A DNA stretch of 64,000 nt from Aurantiacibacter marinus (lineage in GTDB: Bacteria; Pseudomonadota; Alphaproteobacteria; Sphingomonadales; Sphingomonadaceae), in contig NZ_LDCP01000001.1 in NCBI RefSeq assembly GCF_001021555.1, positions 558,001 through 622,000 on the forward strand. The letters run 5' to 3'. A program made the translations under genes and the position numbers. Positions 32,711 to 46,176 of this stretch are shown piece by piece. The first letter of the stretch is position 1. Every line of letters starts with the position of its first letter. Below the pieces are notes generated by a model, which saw only the letters and a list, made by a program, of their open reading frames with translations, searched no databases and was not told the origin of the DNA.

Positions 32711-32742
32711 CGTATCCTCCACACCGATGAGAAGGTGACAAA

Positions 32743-32759
32743 GGTTACACTGTGTAACC
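32743..32759. promoter_or_regulatory. Palindrome GGTTACACTGTGTAACC with a repeated half site
   Basis: A perfect 8-bp inverted repeat around a central T. The half GGTTACACT recurs in the same orientation at 32816-32824. Size and symmetry fit a dimeric repressor or activator site. No regulator gene is adjacent, so the binding protein is unknown. Confidence 0.4.
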
Positions 32760-32910
32760 CGGGATATTCTATCCCAAATACCTGTAATAAATAGATGAAT
32801 GGCGAAAATGGGCAGGGTTACACTTTGCCAGGCAATTTTCGGCGGGGCTGGCGATGCAATCATGCCTGCGCTTTGACAAAGCGGCCCGATGTAGGAAAGC
32901 TGCGCCCAAA

Positions 32911-33048
32911 ATGACCGAGAAAGAAGCCCGCACCGCACTTGCTGCGCGACTGGAAGAGCTGGATCAGCTTGCGGTGCTGGAAGCGGAGGGCCGCTTGCGC
33001 AATGACCCAAGCGAGGCCCAGTGTGTGCGATGTGCAGGTGCCAGTTAA
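32911..33048 (+). pseudogene. Probable internally deleted DksA/TraR-type zinc-finger gene
   Basis: A 45-codon frame. The first half (MTEKEARTALAARLEELDQL) resembles the N-terminal helix of TraR/DksA-family proteins. The second half (GRLRNDPSEAQCVRCAGAS) resembles their extreme C-terminus, where the second CxxC of the C4 zinc finger sits. The central coiled coil and the first CxxC are missing, so the two ends appear joined by an in-frame deletion. It could still make a small peptide. The comparison is from memory of the family pattern, so confidence is moderate. Confidence 0.45.
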
Positions 33049-33141
33049 ATGGTCGTGCGCAGCGAGAAGACGGGCGCAGCTTGTGCTTGGGGAGCATTAG
33101 GCTAGCTTCGGGCGCGGGTCGATTTTGGGGGGACATTACGG

Positions 33142-34542
33142 ATGCAAATTTCGAAACGAGAATTTCTGGCAGGGAGCGGCGCTACGGCGGCAACAGCACT
33201 GGCGGCTTCTTCCATACCGCTGGCTGCGCAATCTGCGCCGGGTTTTCCGCTCCAATCTGATATCGGAAAGCTGGACAGCGTTCTTGTTCACAGCAGGCGC
33301 GCGATGGGTGGCATCACCAGCCAGATCAGCCGGGACCTTATTCCGGGAATTGATTTCGATCCTGTCGCGGCCGAGGCGCAACATGCGGCCCTGAACGCCA
33401 TCCTGCGCCAGAGCGGCGCGGAAGTCATAGAAATTACCGACGCCTTGAACGCCGCGCGTGAGGCAACCTTGTCCAGCGGGATTTGGGAGACCTGGATCGA
33501 TGCTGCCTTTCCCCGGCTTGGCCGCAATCCGCGAGAAGTCACTGCCGAAACCGTGATGGGACACGACAAAGACTGGCTTTATCGCCTCGATGGATCGGGA
33601 AATTACGATCACTTCGTTGACGATTTCGGGTCCGCGATCTGGACCCGTGACAGCGCGTTCATGACGCCTGCCGGATTGGTCATATGCAATTCGAGCTCGC
33701 CCCGACGAGGGCGCGAGAATGCTCTTTTGCGCTTTCTCTATCGCCATTCCCCCATGCTGGCAGAGGTGCCGATCGCATTGGATGCGGTTGAGGAGGGTTT
33801 CATCATCGAAGGTGGCGATGCCATCGTTGTCGATCGCAACACCATGTTCCTTGGTGTTGGTAACCGAACGTCGCCAGACGCTGCTCCCGCGCTTGCCCGA
33901 GCGTTGGGAATGAACGTTTACACGGTACAGATCGGCGCGGATCCGTTCCTGCGCGAATGGCAAGCCGGGGAAGCGCGCACATCCGATCCGCTGCGCACGC
34001 TGTTCCTCCATCTCGATACCAGCTTTACGCTCGTCGGGCCGCAGCATGCTCTTGCACTGCCCTACGTGTTCGAGGCCGAATATAGCGAGACAGGGCCCCT
34101 GTCTCGCTATATTCGCGGCGCAGTTCGCCAGTCGATCCTGTCGCGCGAAGATGCCGAGAAGGGACTGGAATTGCTCAAGGGCATCGGCACATTAACGCGA
34201 TATGCCGCAGGCTCAGGAGAGCGCACGGCGATTGCAGATATGAAGCTTGTCGATTTCTGCCGCTCGCAAGGTTACCGCGTAACCAATACAGGCGGTCCTG
34301 TTCCCGATAATGATGCAGATGCTTTTGCCCACTTCATGAGCGTGACCTATCCCGAACAAAGACGGCAGGCATCCAATGTGGTGCAAGCCGTGCCCGGCCG
34401 TGTGATCGCTTACGACGGCAATCCTGCAACAATTGCCGCGCTTGCCGCCGATGGCTTGGCCGTGGACGTTTTTCCGGGTCGGGAATTGTGGAACTGGCAT
34501 GGCGGACCGCACTGCCTGACGCAGCCCCTGCTGCGTTCCTAG
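33142..34542 (+). CDS. Exported arginine deiminase-like protein (amidinotransferase fold)
   Basis: A 466-residue protein with a twin-arginine-like signal (SKREFLAGSGATAATAL, residues 4-20) and cleavage near LAAQ-SAP. The rest has guanidino-modifying enzyme motifs in the order of arginine deiminases: IWTRDSAF (R169, D170), IIEGGDAIVV (E223, D226), FLHLDTSF (H290) and the C-terminal GGPHCLTQPL with the nucleophilic Cys458. The full catalytic set is retained. True ArcA enzymes are cytoplasmic, so export would be unusual. The lysine in place of the first Arg weakens the Tat call. It stands alone. The coding sequence includes a near-perfect 39-nt palindrome. Confidence 0.8.
   Translation: MQISKREFLAGSGATAATALAASSIPLAAQSAPGFPLQSDIGKLDSVLVHSRRAMGGITSQISRDLIPGIDFDPVAAEAQHAALNAILRQSGAEVIEITDALNAAREATLSSGIWETWIDAAFPRLGRNPREVTAETVMGHDKDWLYRLDGSGNYDHFVDDFGSAIWTRDSAFMTPAGLVICNSSSPRRGRENALLRFLYRHSPMLAEVPIALDAVEEGFIIEGGDAIVVDRNTMFLGVGNRTSPDAAPALARALGMNVYTVQIGADPFLREWQAGEARTSDPLRTLFLHLDTSFTLVGPQHALALPYVFEAEYSETGPLSRYIRGAVRQSILSREDAEKGLELLKGIGTLTRYAAGSGERTAIADMKLVDFCRSQGYRVTNTGGPVPDNDADAFAHFMSVTYPEQRRQASNVVQAVPGRVIAYDGNPATIAALAADGLAVDVFPGRELWNWHGGPHCLTQPLLRS
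34077..34115. repeat. 39-nt perfect palindrome inside the arginine-deiminase-like gene
   Basis: The left arm at 34077-34095 and the right arm at 34097-34115 are exact reverse complements over 19 bp, with one central base (C, 34096). The core is AGCGAGACAGGG-C-CCCTGTCTCGCT. It is in frame and encodes EYSETGPLSRYIR. Such a long exact inverted repeat in coding DNA is not expected from protein sequence alone. Confidence 0.85.
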
Positions 34543-34667
34543 GGAGTTCGAGGGAAACAGATAGGCCACCTGACCAACCGCCCAGGTAAGCGCTCTTCTC
34601 GCCACGGAGAGAAGCGCAGAGCAATCGAGCGCCTATCCTCCCAAGGAATTTTCAGTGCTGTCCCGGC

Positions 34668-36104
34668 TTACCGCGGTAGCTGCGTGACCCCCATCAGTGC
34701 CTCGTCCACGCTGGCGGCGCATTGGCGGCCTTCGCGGATGGCCCAGACGACAAGGCTTTGTCCGCGCCGCATATCGCCGCATGCGTACACGTCAGGATCG
34801 CTGGTGCGATAATCATGCGTATTTGCATCGACATTGCCGCGCGCTGTCAGATCAATACCTGCCTGATCGATCATGCCCTGCTTGCGCGGGCCGAGGAAGC
34901 CCATGGCGAGCAGGATGAGGTCGGCTGGCAGGGTGAACTCGCTGCCGGGCACTTCCCGCAATTTGCCTTCGGACCAGTCGGCACGGACGCATTTGAGGCC
35001 GGTGACCTGGCCGTCCTTGCTCTCCACTTCCTTGGTCAGCACGGCCCAGTCCCGCTCCACACCTTCTTCATGGCTGGAGGAAGTGCGCAGCTTCATGGGC
35101 CAGTCGGGCCATGTCATCAGCTTGTTTTCATGCGCCGGGGGCTGCGGCATGATTTCAATCTGGGTGACGGTCTTCGCGCCCTGCCGATTGGATGTGCCGA
35201 CACAGTCGCTGCCAGTGTCGCCGCCGCCGATCACGATCACATGCTTACCGGTCGCCGTTAGCGATCCCCGCGGTGCGGCGCGTGTTTCATCGTCGCCCGC
35301 ATTGCGCTTGTTCTGCTGGGTGAGGAATTCCATCGCAAGGCGCACACCGGGCAGTTCTGCGCCGGGAATTTCCAGCACGCGCGGATGTTCCGCGCCGCCC
35401 GAAAGTACCACTGCATCAAAGTTTTCCTTCAGCGATTTCATCGAGATATCCACGCCCACTTCGGTGCTGGTGCGGAAAGTGACGCCTTCTGCCTCCATCT
35501 GCACCGCGCGGCGGTTGATCTGGTTTTTCTCCATCTTGAAATCGGGAATGCCGTATCGCATCAGACCGCCAACGCGGTCGCTCTTTTCAAAGACCGTTAC
35601 CGAATGTCCCGCACGCGCCAATTGTTGCGCGCAGGCCATCCCGGCAGGGCCAGAGCCGACTACCGCCACGCTTTTGCCGGTCTGCGTTGCAGGCACCTGC
35701 GGCTTGATCCAGCCTTCGCTCCACCCGCGATCGACGATGGCACGTTCGATGTTCTTGATGGTGACCGGCTGGTCGGTGATGTTCAGCGTGCAACTCGCCT
35801 CGCAGGGAGCAGGGCAGATGCGGCCGGTGAATTCAGGGAAATTGTTGGTCGAATGCAGCACTTCCAGTGCGTTTCGCCAATCGCCCTCATAGACCAGATG
35901 GTTCCAGTCCGGGATGATGTTGTTCACCGGGCAGCCGTTGTGACAATAGGGGATGCCGCAGTTCATGCAGCGCGCGGCCTGGTTTTTCAGCCGCTCCTCG
36001 CCCGGGGGAATCGCAAACTCCTTGTAATGCTTCACCCGTTCCTTGGGATCGTCATATTCAAGCTCTTCGCGGTCAATTTCGAGGAAACCTGTTTCTTTAC
36101 CCAT
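34668..36104 (-). CDS. gltD: Glutamate synthase [NADPH] small subunit
   Basis: A 478-residue flavoprotein. N-terminal cysteines for 4Fe-4S centres are in [17 protein letters not shown] and [11 protein letters not shown]. The FAD site is [29 protein letters not shown], and the NADPH site is [21 protein letters not shown]. It passes electrons from NADPH to the large subunit for conversion of 2-oxoglutarate plus glutamine to two glutamates. It lies 12 nt downstream of gltB in one minus-strand operon. Length is typical. Confidence 0.96.
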   Translation of the reverse strand: MGKETGFLEIDREELEYDDPKERVKHYKEFAIPPGEERLKNQAARCMNCGIPYCHNGCPVNNIIPDWNHLVYEGDWRNALEVLHSTNNFPEFTGRICPAPCEASCTLNITDQPVTIKNIERAIVDRGWSEGWIKPQVPATQTGKSVAVVGSGPAGMACAQQLARAGHSVTVFEKSDRVGGLMRYGIPDFKMEKNQINRRAVQMEAEGVTFRTSTEVGVDISMKSLKENFDAVVLSGGAEHPRVLEIPGAELPGVRLAMEFLTQQNKRNAGDDETRAAPRGSLTATGKHVIVIGGGDTGSDCVGTSNRQGAKTVTQIEIMPQPPAHENKLMTWPDWPMKLRTSSSHEEGVERDWAVLTKEVESKDGQVTGLKCVRADWSEGKLREVPGSEFTLPADLILLAMGFLGPRKQGMIDQAGIDLTARGNVDANTHDYRTSDPDVYACGDMRRGQSLVVWAIREGRQCAASVDEALMGVTQLPR

Positions 36105-36116
36105 CGTATCTGACCC

Positions 36117-40772
<4,656 letters not shown>

Positions 40773-41013
40773 TCTTCAATTCTTCCTGTTGCTCGCCAAG
40801 CCTTGAGGCGGATGCTAACCGCGCTTCGGAACCGGTTTCATCGGTAACGAAACGCGAATCAACAGCCCAAGACTGCACGAAAATGTCGCGAGAGGACGTA
40901 ATGGCGACAGGAAGCGAAATTTGCAAGTTTTGTTGCGCCGCACAAGAATGCGGCACGATTGCGGTATTACCAGCCTGGTGAGACGCTTTTGCTGGCCGGT
41001 CGATCTGGCCTGT
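40773..41013. other. Spacer upstream of gltB
   Basis: This 241-bp spacer separates the end of the acidic membrane protein gene from the gltB start; both genes run on the minus strand. It should carry the gltBD promoter. The only structure I see is a weak 6-bp stem (GCCGCA/TGCGGC near 40937-40954). No convincing gene is present. Confidence 0.4.
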
Positions 41014-43026
41014 TCATTTGGCCATTCGTTGCAGGTTCATCAGCGCAGCGCGCAAGGCCTGTTCATTGTCTTCATGCGCTGCCGGATTGCGCGCCGCTGT
41101 TGGTGCTGCGGGTACAGGCGCGAACGGGGAAGCTGGCGCTGGTTCGCCGGAAGGCGGATCAAAAGCGCGAGACTTGCTGGTCGCAGATGCGTCTGCCGGG
41201 CTGCCTGCCGAAGGTTTGTGCGATTGCTGGTTGGGGAACAGTACGGCAGGCTCGTTCGATCCGGCTTCGGATTCCGGCTCTTCGACGCGCACGAATTCTT
41301 CCGCAGACCGCTTGAAGGGATTGTTTATCTGCGAAAGAGAGCGATAGCTCGCATCACTTGCCGGCTGTGACGCAGGCGCGGGTGCGGCGGCCTCAGCTGC
41401 TTCGGCCACGCCGGCTTCATCGTCAGCACTTGCGGCGATATATCCAGGCGGAATGTCGAACGACGGACGCGGAGATGGGGCTTGCCCGGCCGCATCGTCC
41501 CGGATCTTGCTGCCTATCGAGAGCGAGAACGATGCAGCGAGTTCGTTCATCTCGTTGTCGTCAACGTCGCTATCTTCATCGTCAACCACCGTCAGGCGCC
41601 CCATGCCGGCAAAAGGCTGATAACTGGAGCCTGCAACAGGTGCAGGTTCGTCGGGCTCTGCCTCTTCCAGCTGTTGAGCAGGTTCGGCCGGCTTGCCGAA
41701 ATAGGCAGCCATTGCTTCTGCCGCATCGTCCGGCGCGGCAGGAGAAAATTCCTGCGTGATTTCAACATTGCCGGACACTGCCTCTGCAGCGGGACCGGCC
41801 TCTACTTCTGCTTTTGCAGCAAATTCAGCGTCGATCTGCGCGGCTGCGGCGCGTTGGGCGCTCCATTCGCGATGCTTTTCCAATGTGCTGCCCAGCTGCT
41901 GGACAAGCTGGACCAGGCCGACGGTATCCTCGCCGGTGGCGGCCTGACTGGCAGTTTTTTCATGATCTGCGCCGTCGTGGGGCAGTTCGCCAAACGCAGC
42001 AGGAATTTCATGGCGGGTCGCTTCGCCGTCGTCGAAAGTGGGTGTTTCTGGCACACTAACCTCATTTGTTGGTTCTGCGTCCTGATCAGGCCCATCGGCC
42101 TGTTCGACGAATGTTTCTTCGGAATGGGCCGCTTCAAACGGCATGGTCTCGGAATTTGTGAATGCCCCGGACTCCGCTTCGGCCTGACGGGCGAGGGAAG
42201 GGGGTGAAAACGCCAGCGGCTTCGCGCCGGTATTGGCATGGACCGGTTGCGCGATAGCAACGCTGGCAATTTCCAATGGGGGTTCGCTACCATCTGCCTG
42301 TGCTGCCAGTTCTTCAGCGATCAGATCGTCCATGCTCTGCGGGACCGGAGCTGACGGCATGAATTCCTGCCTTACAGGTGCCTGGTCGAGGCCATCTTGT
42401 ACCGGGTCATCTTCCAGATCATCCTCAGAGAGATATTCCGCATCCAGTTCCAGCGCATCGTCCTGCAAATCACGATTGGCCGCATTACCGGGTAGCGGAG
42501 CGAGTTCCAGGAAATCGCTCCGGGTTTCGTCCTCTGCAATGGCCAATGAACGGCGGCGGCCAGACGGCGGCGGCGTTTCGCGCAGCGGCGGCAAATCGGC
42601 ATCGAGGAAGTCATCGTCAAGATCTTCAACCGGATTGAGCGCGCGCATTCCGCTGTCCTTGCGAGCAATGGCAAATGGCGCCTTGGTGCGCACAGTCATG
42701 CGGCGCGCGGCGAAAAGCCCCAGCAAAGCGCCCAGAATTGTTGCTACCAATGCGATGGCGGCGCGCGCAGTGAAGCCCAGCGGCGGTGCTGCGGAAGAGA
42801 CCACGCCCGCAATTCCGGTGGCAGATATGAACTGCTCAATCAGCTGTACGGGAACGATCAGCGTGCCAATGCCAAGCAATGCTGCAAACCACAAAGCGAC
42901 AATCGCCGGGAAAGCAGGATGTGCGCTGACAGGCGGTTTCCCGCCGACCCTGCTCTTGCCTTCGTTCTGATCCAACGGGATTGATGCCACGATAAAGTCC
43001 TGTTTTGCGCCCGATTTCACTGCCAC
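41014..43026 (-). CDS. Acidic two-helix membrane protein with long disordered tail, unknown
   Basis: A 670-residue protein starting at GTG (43026), with an alternative GTG two codons on. Two membrane helices lie at about 37-60 and 88-108. After these, residues 120-640 are dominated by Asp/Glu, Ala, Pro and Ser and look disordered, with no recognisable domain. A short conserved-looking helix closes the protein (NEQALRAALMNLQRMAK). It might be a polar scaffold or envelope-associated protein, but I cannot name the family. It shares a strand with the glycosyltransferase upstream (7-nt gap) and with gltB downstream. Confidence 0.75.
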   Translation of the reverse strand: MAVKSGAKQDFIVASIPLDQNEGKSRVGGKPPVSAHPAFPAIVALWFAALLGIGTLIVPVQLIEQFISATGIAGVVSSAAPPLGFTARAAIALVATILGALLGLFAARRMTVRTKAPFAIARKDSGMRALNPVEDLDDDFLDADLPPLRETPPPSGRRRSLAIAEDETRSDFLELAPLPGNAANRDLQDDALELDAEYLSEDDLEDDPVQDGLDQAPVRQEFMPSAPVPQSMDDLIAEELAAQADGSEPPLEIASVAIAQPVHANTGAKPLAFSPPSLARQAEAESGAFTNSETMPFEAAHSEETFVEQADGPDQDAEPTNEVSVPETPTFDDGEATRHEIPAAFGELPHDGADHEKTASQAATGEDTVGLVQLVQQLGSTLEKHREWSAQRAAAAQIDAEFAAKAEVEAGPAAEAVSGNVEITQEFSPAAPDDAAEAMAAYFGKPAEPAQQLEEAEPDEPAPVAGSSYQPFAGMGRLTVVDDEDSDVDDNEMNELAASFSLSIGSKIRDDAAGQAPSPRPSFDIPPGYIAASADDEAGVAEAAEAAAPAPASQPASDASYRSLSQINNPFKRSAEEFVRVEEPESEAGSNEPAVLFPNQQSHKPSAGSPADASATSKSRAFDPPSGEPAPASPFAPVPAAPTAARNPAAHEDNEQALRAALMNLQRMAK

Positions 43027-43033
43027 CTGAGGA

Positions 43034-44263
43034 TCAGGCGGCGGCGCAAGTCCGGCTGTTGATTTCGGGGCCTAACAGCACTTGGTAAACGCTCTGATAA
43101 CGTTCTGCATTGCGGTGCCAATCGTGATTGTTCTGAACGTGGGCGCGGCCGCGGGCGCGGATTACACCCCATTCGCTGCGGCGGTCGATGAGGTCCGCCA
43201 GGGCCGCAGCACAGGCGGCCGGATCGTCCGGTGTGAACAATACGCCGGTGTCGCCGTGCGTCATCAATTCGCGGTGCCCCCCGACATCGCTTGCGGCCAC
43301 CAGCTTCATTTGCGCCATCGCTTCAAGTGGTTTGAGCGGGGTCACAAGATCGGTCAGGCGGCTTTTCTTGCGCGGATAGGCCATCACATCGGTAAGCGCG
43401 TAATACCGCTCCACTTCGGAATGCGGCACGCGGCCGGTGAAGCGAATTGCATCGGCGACCGGCGATGCCTCTGCCTGCGTTTTCAATGCGTCACCCATCG
43501 GTCCGCCGCCCACCATCAGCAGGCGCGCACCGGGATGGCGTTCGACGAGCATGGGCATGGCGGCGATCAGATCGTCCAGCCCTTCATAATCATAGAAGCT
43601 GCCGATAAAGCCGATCACTGGGCCATCACCCATGCCAAGTTCCTGCGCCAGGGCAGCATCCCTCGCGGCCGGCTTGCCGAACATGGTCAGGTCCACGCCA
43701 TTGGGCATGATGCCGATCTTGCTTTCCGCCACGCCGCGCGAGACGAGATCGTCCTTCAGGCCCTGGCAGATCGTCATCACCGCATCCGCGCCTGCGACCG
43801 CCATGTTTTCAAGCTGGCGGGTAAGGCGGTATTTCACTGACCCTTCCTGCGTTGTTAGATTGCCGACAGCGGCATCTTCCCAGAAAGCACGGATTTCATA
43901 GACTACGGGAATGCCCAGCTTTTTACCGGCGCGCACTGCGGCAAGCCCGTCCAGCGCGGGCGAGTGGGCATGCAGCACATCAGGTCGCCATTCCTGCGCC
44001 AATGCAACGATGGCATCGGCCAGCGCGCCAATTTCGCGCCACTCCTTCAGGCCTGCAGGGCCACTTGCCGCGCCCGGTGTGCGGTGGAAGGTGAAGCCGT
44101 CCACTGTTTCTACTGCAGGCCCGCCTGCTCCGTGGCGCAGGCCGGTGATGCCGCGCACTTCCAGCCCGAGCGCCTGCTGCGCCGTTAGGATGGCGCGCGT
44201 GCGGAAGGTGTAGCCGCTGTGGAGCGGCAGGGAATGGTCGAGAACGTGCAGAATCCGTGTCAT
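43034..44263 (-). CDS. Glycosyltransferase of the XrtA/PEP-CTERM system (GT4)
   Basis: A 409-residue GT4 enzyme. The N-terminus TRILHVLDHSLPLHSGYTFRTRAILTAQQALGLEV is the signature I associate with the TIGR04063-type exosortase-A-linked glycosyltransferases. The donor half has MGDGPVIGFIGSFYDYEGLDDLIAAMPML, and a later DVMAYPRKKSRLTDLVTPLKPLEAMAQMKLVAASDVGGHRELM. Such genes occur only in genomes with XrtA sorting of PEP-CTERM proteins and exopolysaccharide. It diverges from the O-glycosylation-ligase gene. The xrtA gene itself is not in this window. Confidence 0.87.
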   Translation of the reverse strand: MTRILHVLDHSLPLHSGYTFRTRAILTAQQALGLEVRGITGLRHGAGGPAVETVDGFTFHRTPGAASGPAGLKEWREIGALADAIVALAQEWRPDVLHAHSPALDGLAAVRAGKKLGIPVVYEIRAFWEDAAVGNLTTQEGSVKYRLTRQLENMAVAGADAVMTICQGLKDDLVSRGVAESKIGIMPNGVDLTMFGKPAARDAALAQELGMGDGPVIGFIGSFYDYEGLDDLIAAMPMLVERHPGARLLMVGGGPMGDALKTQAEASPVADAIRFTGRVPHSEVERYYALTDVMAYPRKKSRLTDLVTPLKPLEAMAQMKLVAASDVGGHRELMTHGDTGVLFTPDDPAACAAALADLIDRRSEWGVIRARGRAHVQNNHDWHRNAERYQSVYQVLLGPEINSRTCAAA

Positions 44264-44307
44264 TCCGCGGCTCTTAAACGGATTGTGCTTAACGCACCGT
44301 CAAGAGC

Positions 44308-44529
44308 TTGGCCCTATGGCGGGACTTCACAAGCTACCGGACCTTATCCTTGATCGACTATTTCTCCATCGCGCTTACGCACGGCCTGATCATGGTCGCC
44401 GCCTGGCGTTTGCTGATGCGGGACGATCTGGACACCGATACCGCGGCTGCGGCTGCGCCAGAGCGGCCATGGCTGAAAAACCGCGAAAATTTGGCTCCCG
44501 GCGATAGCGGGGCGAACGGCGATGCGTGA
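44308..44529 (+). CDS. Small membrane protein preceding the XrtA-associated ligase gene
   Basis: A 73-residue frame starting at TTG 44308. It has one membrane helix (LIDYFSIALTHGLIMVAAWRLLM, residues 15-37) and an acidic/Ala tail. Its stop overlaps the start of the ligase gene by 8 nt (ATGCGTGA), a coupling that argues for a real gene. No ATG start and only weak ribosome-binding sequence are present. I know no family for it. Confidence 0.5.
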   Translation: MALWRDFTSYRTLSLIDYFSIALTHGLIMVAAWRLLMRDDLDTDTAAAAAPERPWLKNRENLAPGDSGANGDA

Positions 44530-45892
44530 TATCGTCCTGCTGATCTTTATCACCGCCATCCTGCTGATGGGCTTCAAACGTCCATTCCTGTGGGTGCTAT
44601 TGTATATCTACGTCGATATCGTTTCGCCGCAGCTGATCGGTTGGGGCGTCATCCGCAGTCTGCACCTTTCGCTGGTGACATTCATTGCCGCCTTTGCCGG
44701 ATATGTCGTGCTGGATAGCAAGGAAGGCAGCCGCTTCACCTTGCGTCAGGCTATTATCGCCGCGCTGCTGGTGTGGTGCGGCTACACCACATTGGGCGCG
44801 GTCTTTCAGGAATTTGCGTGGCAGAAATGGGACTGGGTCTGGAAAGGCATGTTCTTTGCCGCCTTCCTTCCGCTGGCCCTGCGCACCCGTCTGCGGTTGG
44901 AGGCAGCGGTGGTTGTGTTTGTCCTGTCCATTGGCGCGAATGCGATCAATGGCGGAATGAAGACGGTCTTCGGCGGCGGGGGGTACGGCACGCTGACCAT
45001 GCTGGTGGACATGGATTCGGGCCTTTACGAAGGCTCCATCATGTCGACTGCCGCCATTGCGACCATTCCGCTGGTGCTGTTTCTGGCCCGGCGCGGCACG
45101 ATTTTCCCGCCGAACTGGATGGTTTGGACCTTTGCCATTGCGCTGATCTTCGCCTGCATGCTGATCCCTATCGGCACAAATGCCCGCACTGGCCTTGTCT
45201 GCATCGCGGTTTTTGGCGTTCTGATGATGCGGCAGGTCCGGCATCGCTTCCTGTTTGCCGGAATGGCAGGGGTGGCCCTGGCCGCTTCTCTGCCTTTCCT
45301 GCCCGCCGAATTTGTCGAGCGAATGGAAACAATAACCGGCTTCCGCTCTGACGAAAGCGCATCCACCCGCATCGAGGTGTGGAAATGGACTTACCATTAT
45401 GCGCTCACCAATCCGAATGGCGGCGGCTTTGATGCCTACCGCGGCAACAGCTTCACCTATGATCTGCCGCAAGTGACGGGTGAGGGAAACAACCGCCAGA
45501 TCACTTACACCGAAGTAACGGACGAAGCGCGCGCCTATCATTCATCCTATTTCGAAGTGCTGGGGGAGCAGGGCTGGATCGGCCTGTTCCTGTGGCTGGC
45601 CCTGCAAGGTCTTGGCCTTTTGCAGATGGAGCGGATACGCTGGCGTGAAGGGCCAAAGCATGATGACCGCGACGTTTTCATGCACGATCTCGCCACTGCG
45701 CTTCAGCATGCGCAGATTATCTTCCTTGTCGGCGCGCTGTTTGTGGGCATTGCCTTCCAGTCCTTCGTGTTCATCCTGATCGCGATGCAATGCGCCTTGT
45801 GGAGCCAGTGGCGATTGAAGCGCAAAGGGTTTGAACCATCGGCAGTGGCGAAACGGCTGGCGCATAACCGTGAGGTGTCGTTGGTTTCGTGA
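44522..45892 (+). CDS. Putative O-glycosylation ligase, exosortase A-associated
   Basis: A 456-residue polytopic membrane protein. Its opening (DIVLLIFITAILLMGFKRPFLWVLLYIYVDIVSPQLIGW) and FGGGGYGTLTMLVDMDSGLYEGS match the exosortase-A-associated O-glycosylation ligase family (TIGR03097). The Wzy/WaaL superfamily loop is at DEARAYHSSYFEVLGEQGWIGLFLWL. It probably attaches or polymerises glycan on XrtA-sorted proteins or the linked exopolysaccharide. Its last codons fall at the edge of a repeat unit that recurs 900 bp downstream. Confidence 0.88.
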   Translation: MRDIVLLIFITAILLMGFKRPFLWVLLYIYVDIVSPQLIGWGVIRSLHLSLVTFIAAFAGYVVLDSKEGSRFTLRQAIIAALLVWCGYTTLGAVFQEFAWQKWDWVWKGMFFAAFLPLALRTRLRLEAAVVVFVLSIGANAINGGMKTVFGGGGYGTLTMLVDMDSGLYEGSIMSTAAIATIPLVLFLARRGTIFPPNWMVWTFAIALIFACMLIPIGTNARTGLVCIAVFGVLMMRQVRHRFLFAGMAGVALAASLPFLPAEFVERMETITGFRSDESASTRIEVWKWTYHYALTNPNGGGFDAYRGNSFTYDLPQVTGEGNNRQITYTEVTDEARAYHSSYFEVLGEQGWIGLFLWLALQGLGLLQMERIRWREGPKHDDRDVFMHDLATALQHAQIIFLVGALFVGIAFQSFVFILIAMQCALWSQWRLKRKGFEPSAVAKRLAHNREVSLVS

Positions 45893-45918
45893 AGCCGGAT
45901 TATTTGTTTTAGGCAGAC

Positions 45919-46100
45919 GCATCCGCGCCTGCATCCTCGGTGCTATTCCCTTCGCTGCGCTGCGGGGCACCTGCGGGCGCGTGGTCACGCTTTGTCGTTG
46001 CCTGGTCGGCACCGATTTCAGCGCTTCAATCCTAAGCAGTTGCAAGTCTCGGGCGCGACCAGCGACCGACATAGGGCGAACGCCCGCCCGCAGCGGGGCC
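45919..46100. repeat. Direct repeat copy 1, upstream of the DUF4126 gene
   Basis: About 180 bp that match 46823-47004 in the same orientation with substitutions. Near-identical blocks are CCTCGGTGCTATTCCCTTCG, GCTGCGGGGCACCTGCGG and TGCCTGGTCGGCACCGA. The ends of the first 95 bp (CTCGGTGC...GGCACCGA) can pair, so the unit may fold. It occupies most of the spacer after the XrtA ligase gene. Confidence 0.75.
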
Positions 46101-46176
46101 AGCTTGCTGGCCATCTAGCTTCGCAAATCAAGACCCTTCTCGACAAGTGGCGGAATACCTTGGATAGTCCGCACCT

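Larger units (their letters stand above)
32711..33141. other. 430-bp spacer between ung and the arginine-deiminase-like gene
   Basis: No full-length gene is visible. The spacer contains the palindrome GGTTACACTGTGTAACC at 32743-32759, its half site GGTTACACT again at 32816-32824, and a 45-codon frame at 32911-33048 that looks like a deleted DksA/TraR gene. The strand usage around it is compatible with a promoter for the downstream exported protein. Confidence 0.6.

Noticed and set aside
31958-33136. 392-codon minus-strand frame opposite ung
   Set aside because: Entirely antisense to a clear uracil-DNA glycosylase; Arg/Pro/His-rich composition with no domain, typical of high-GC shadow frames.
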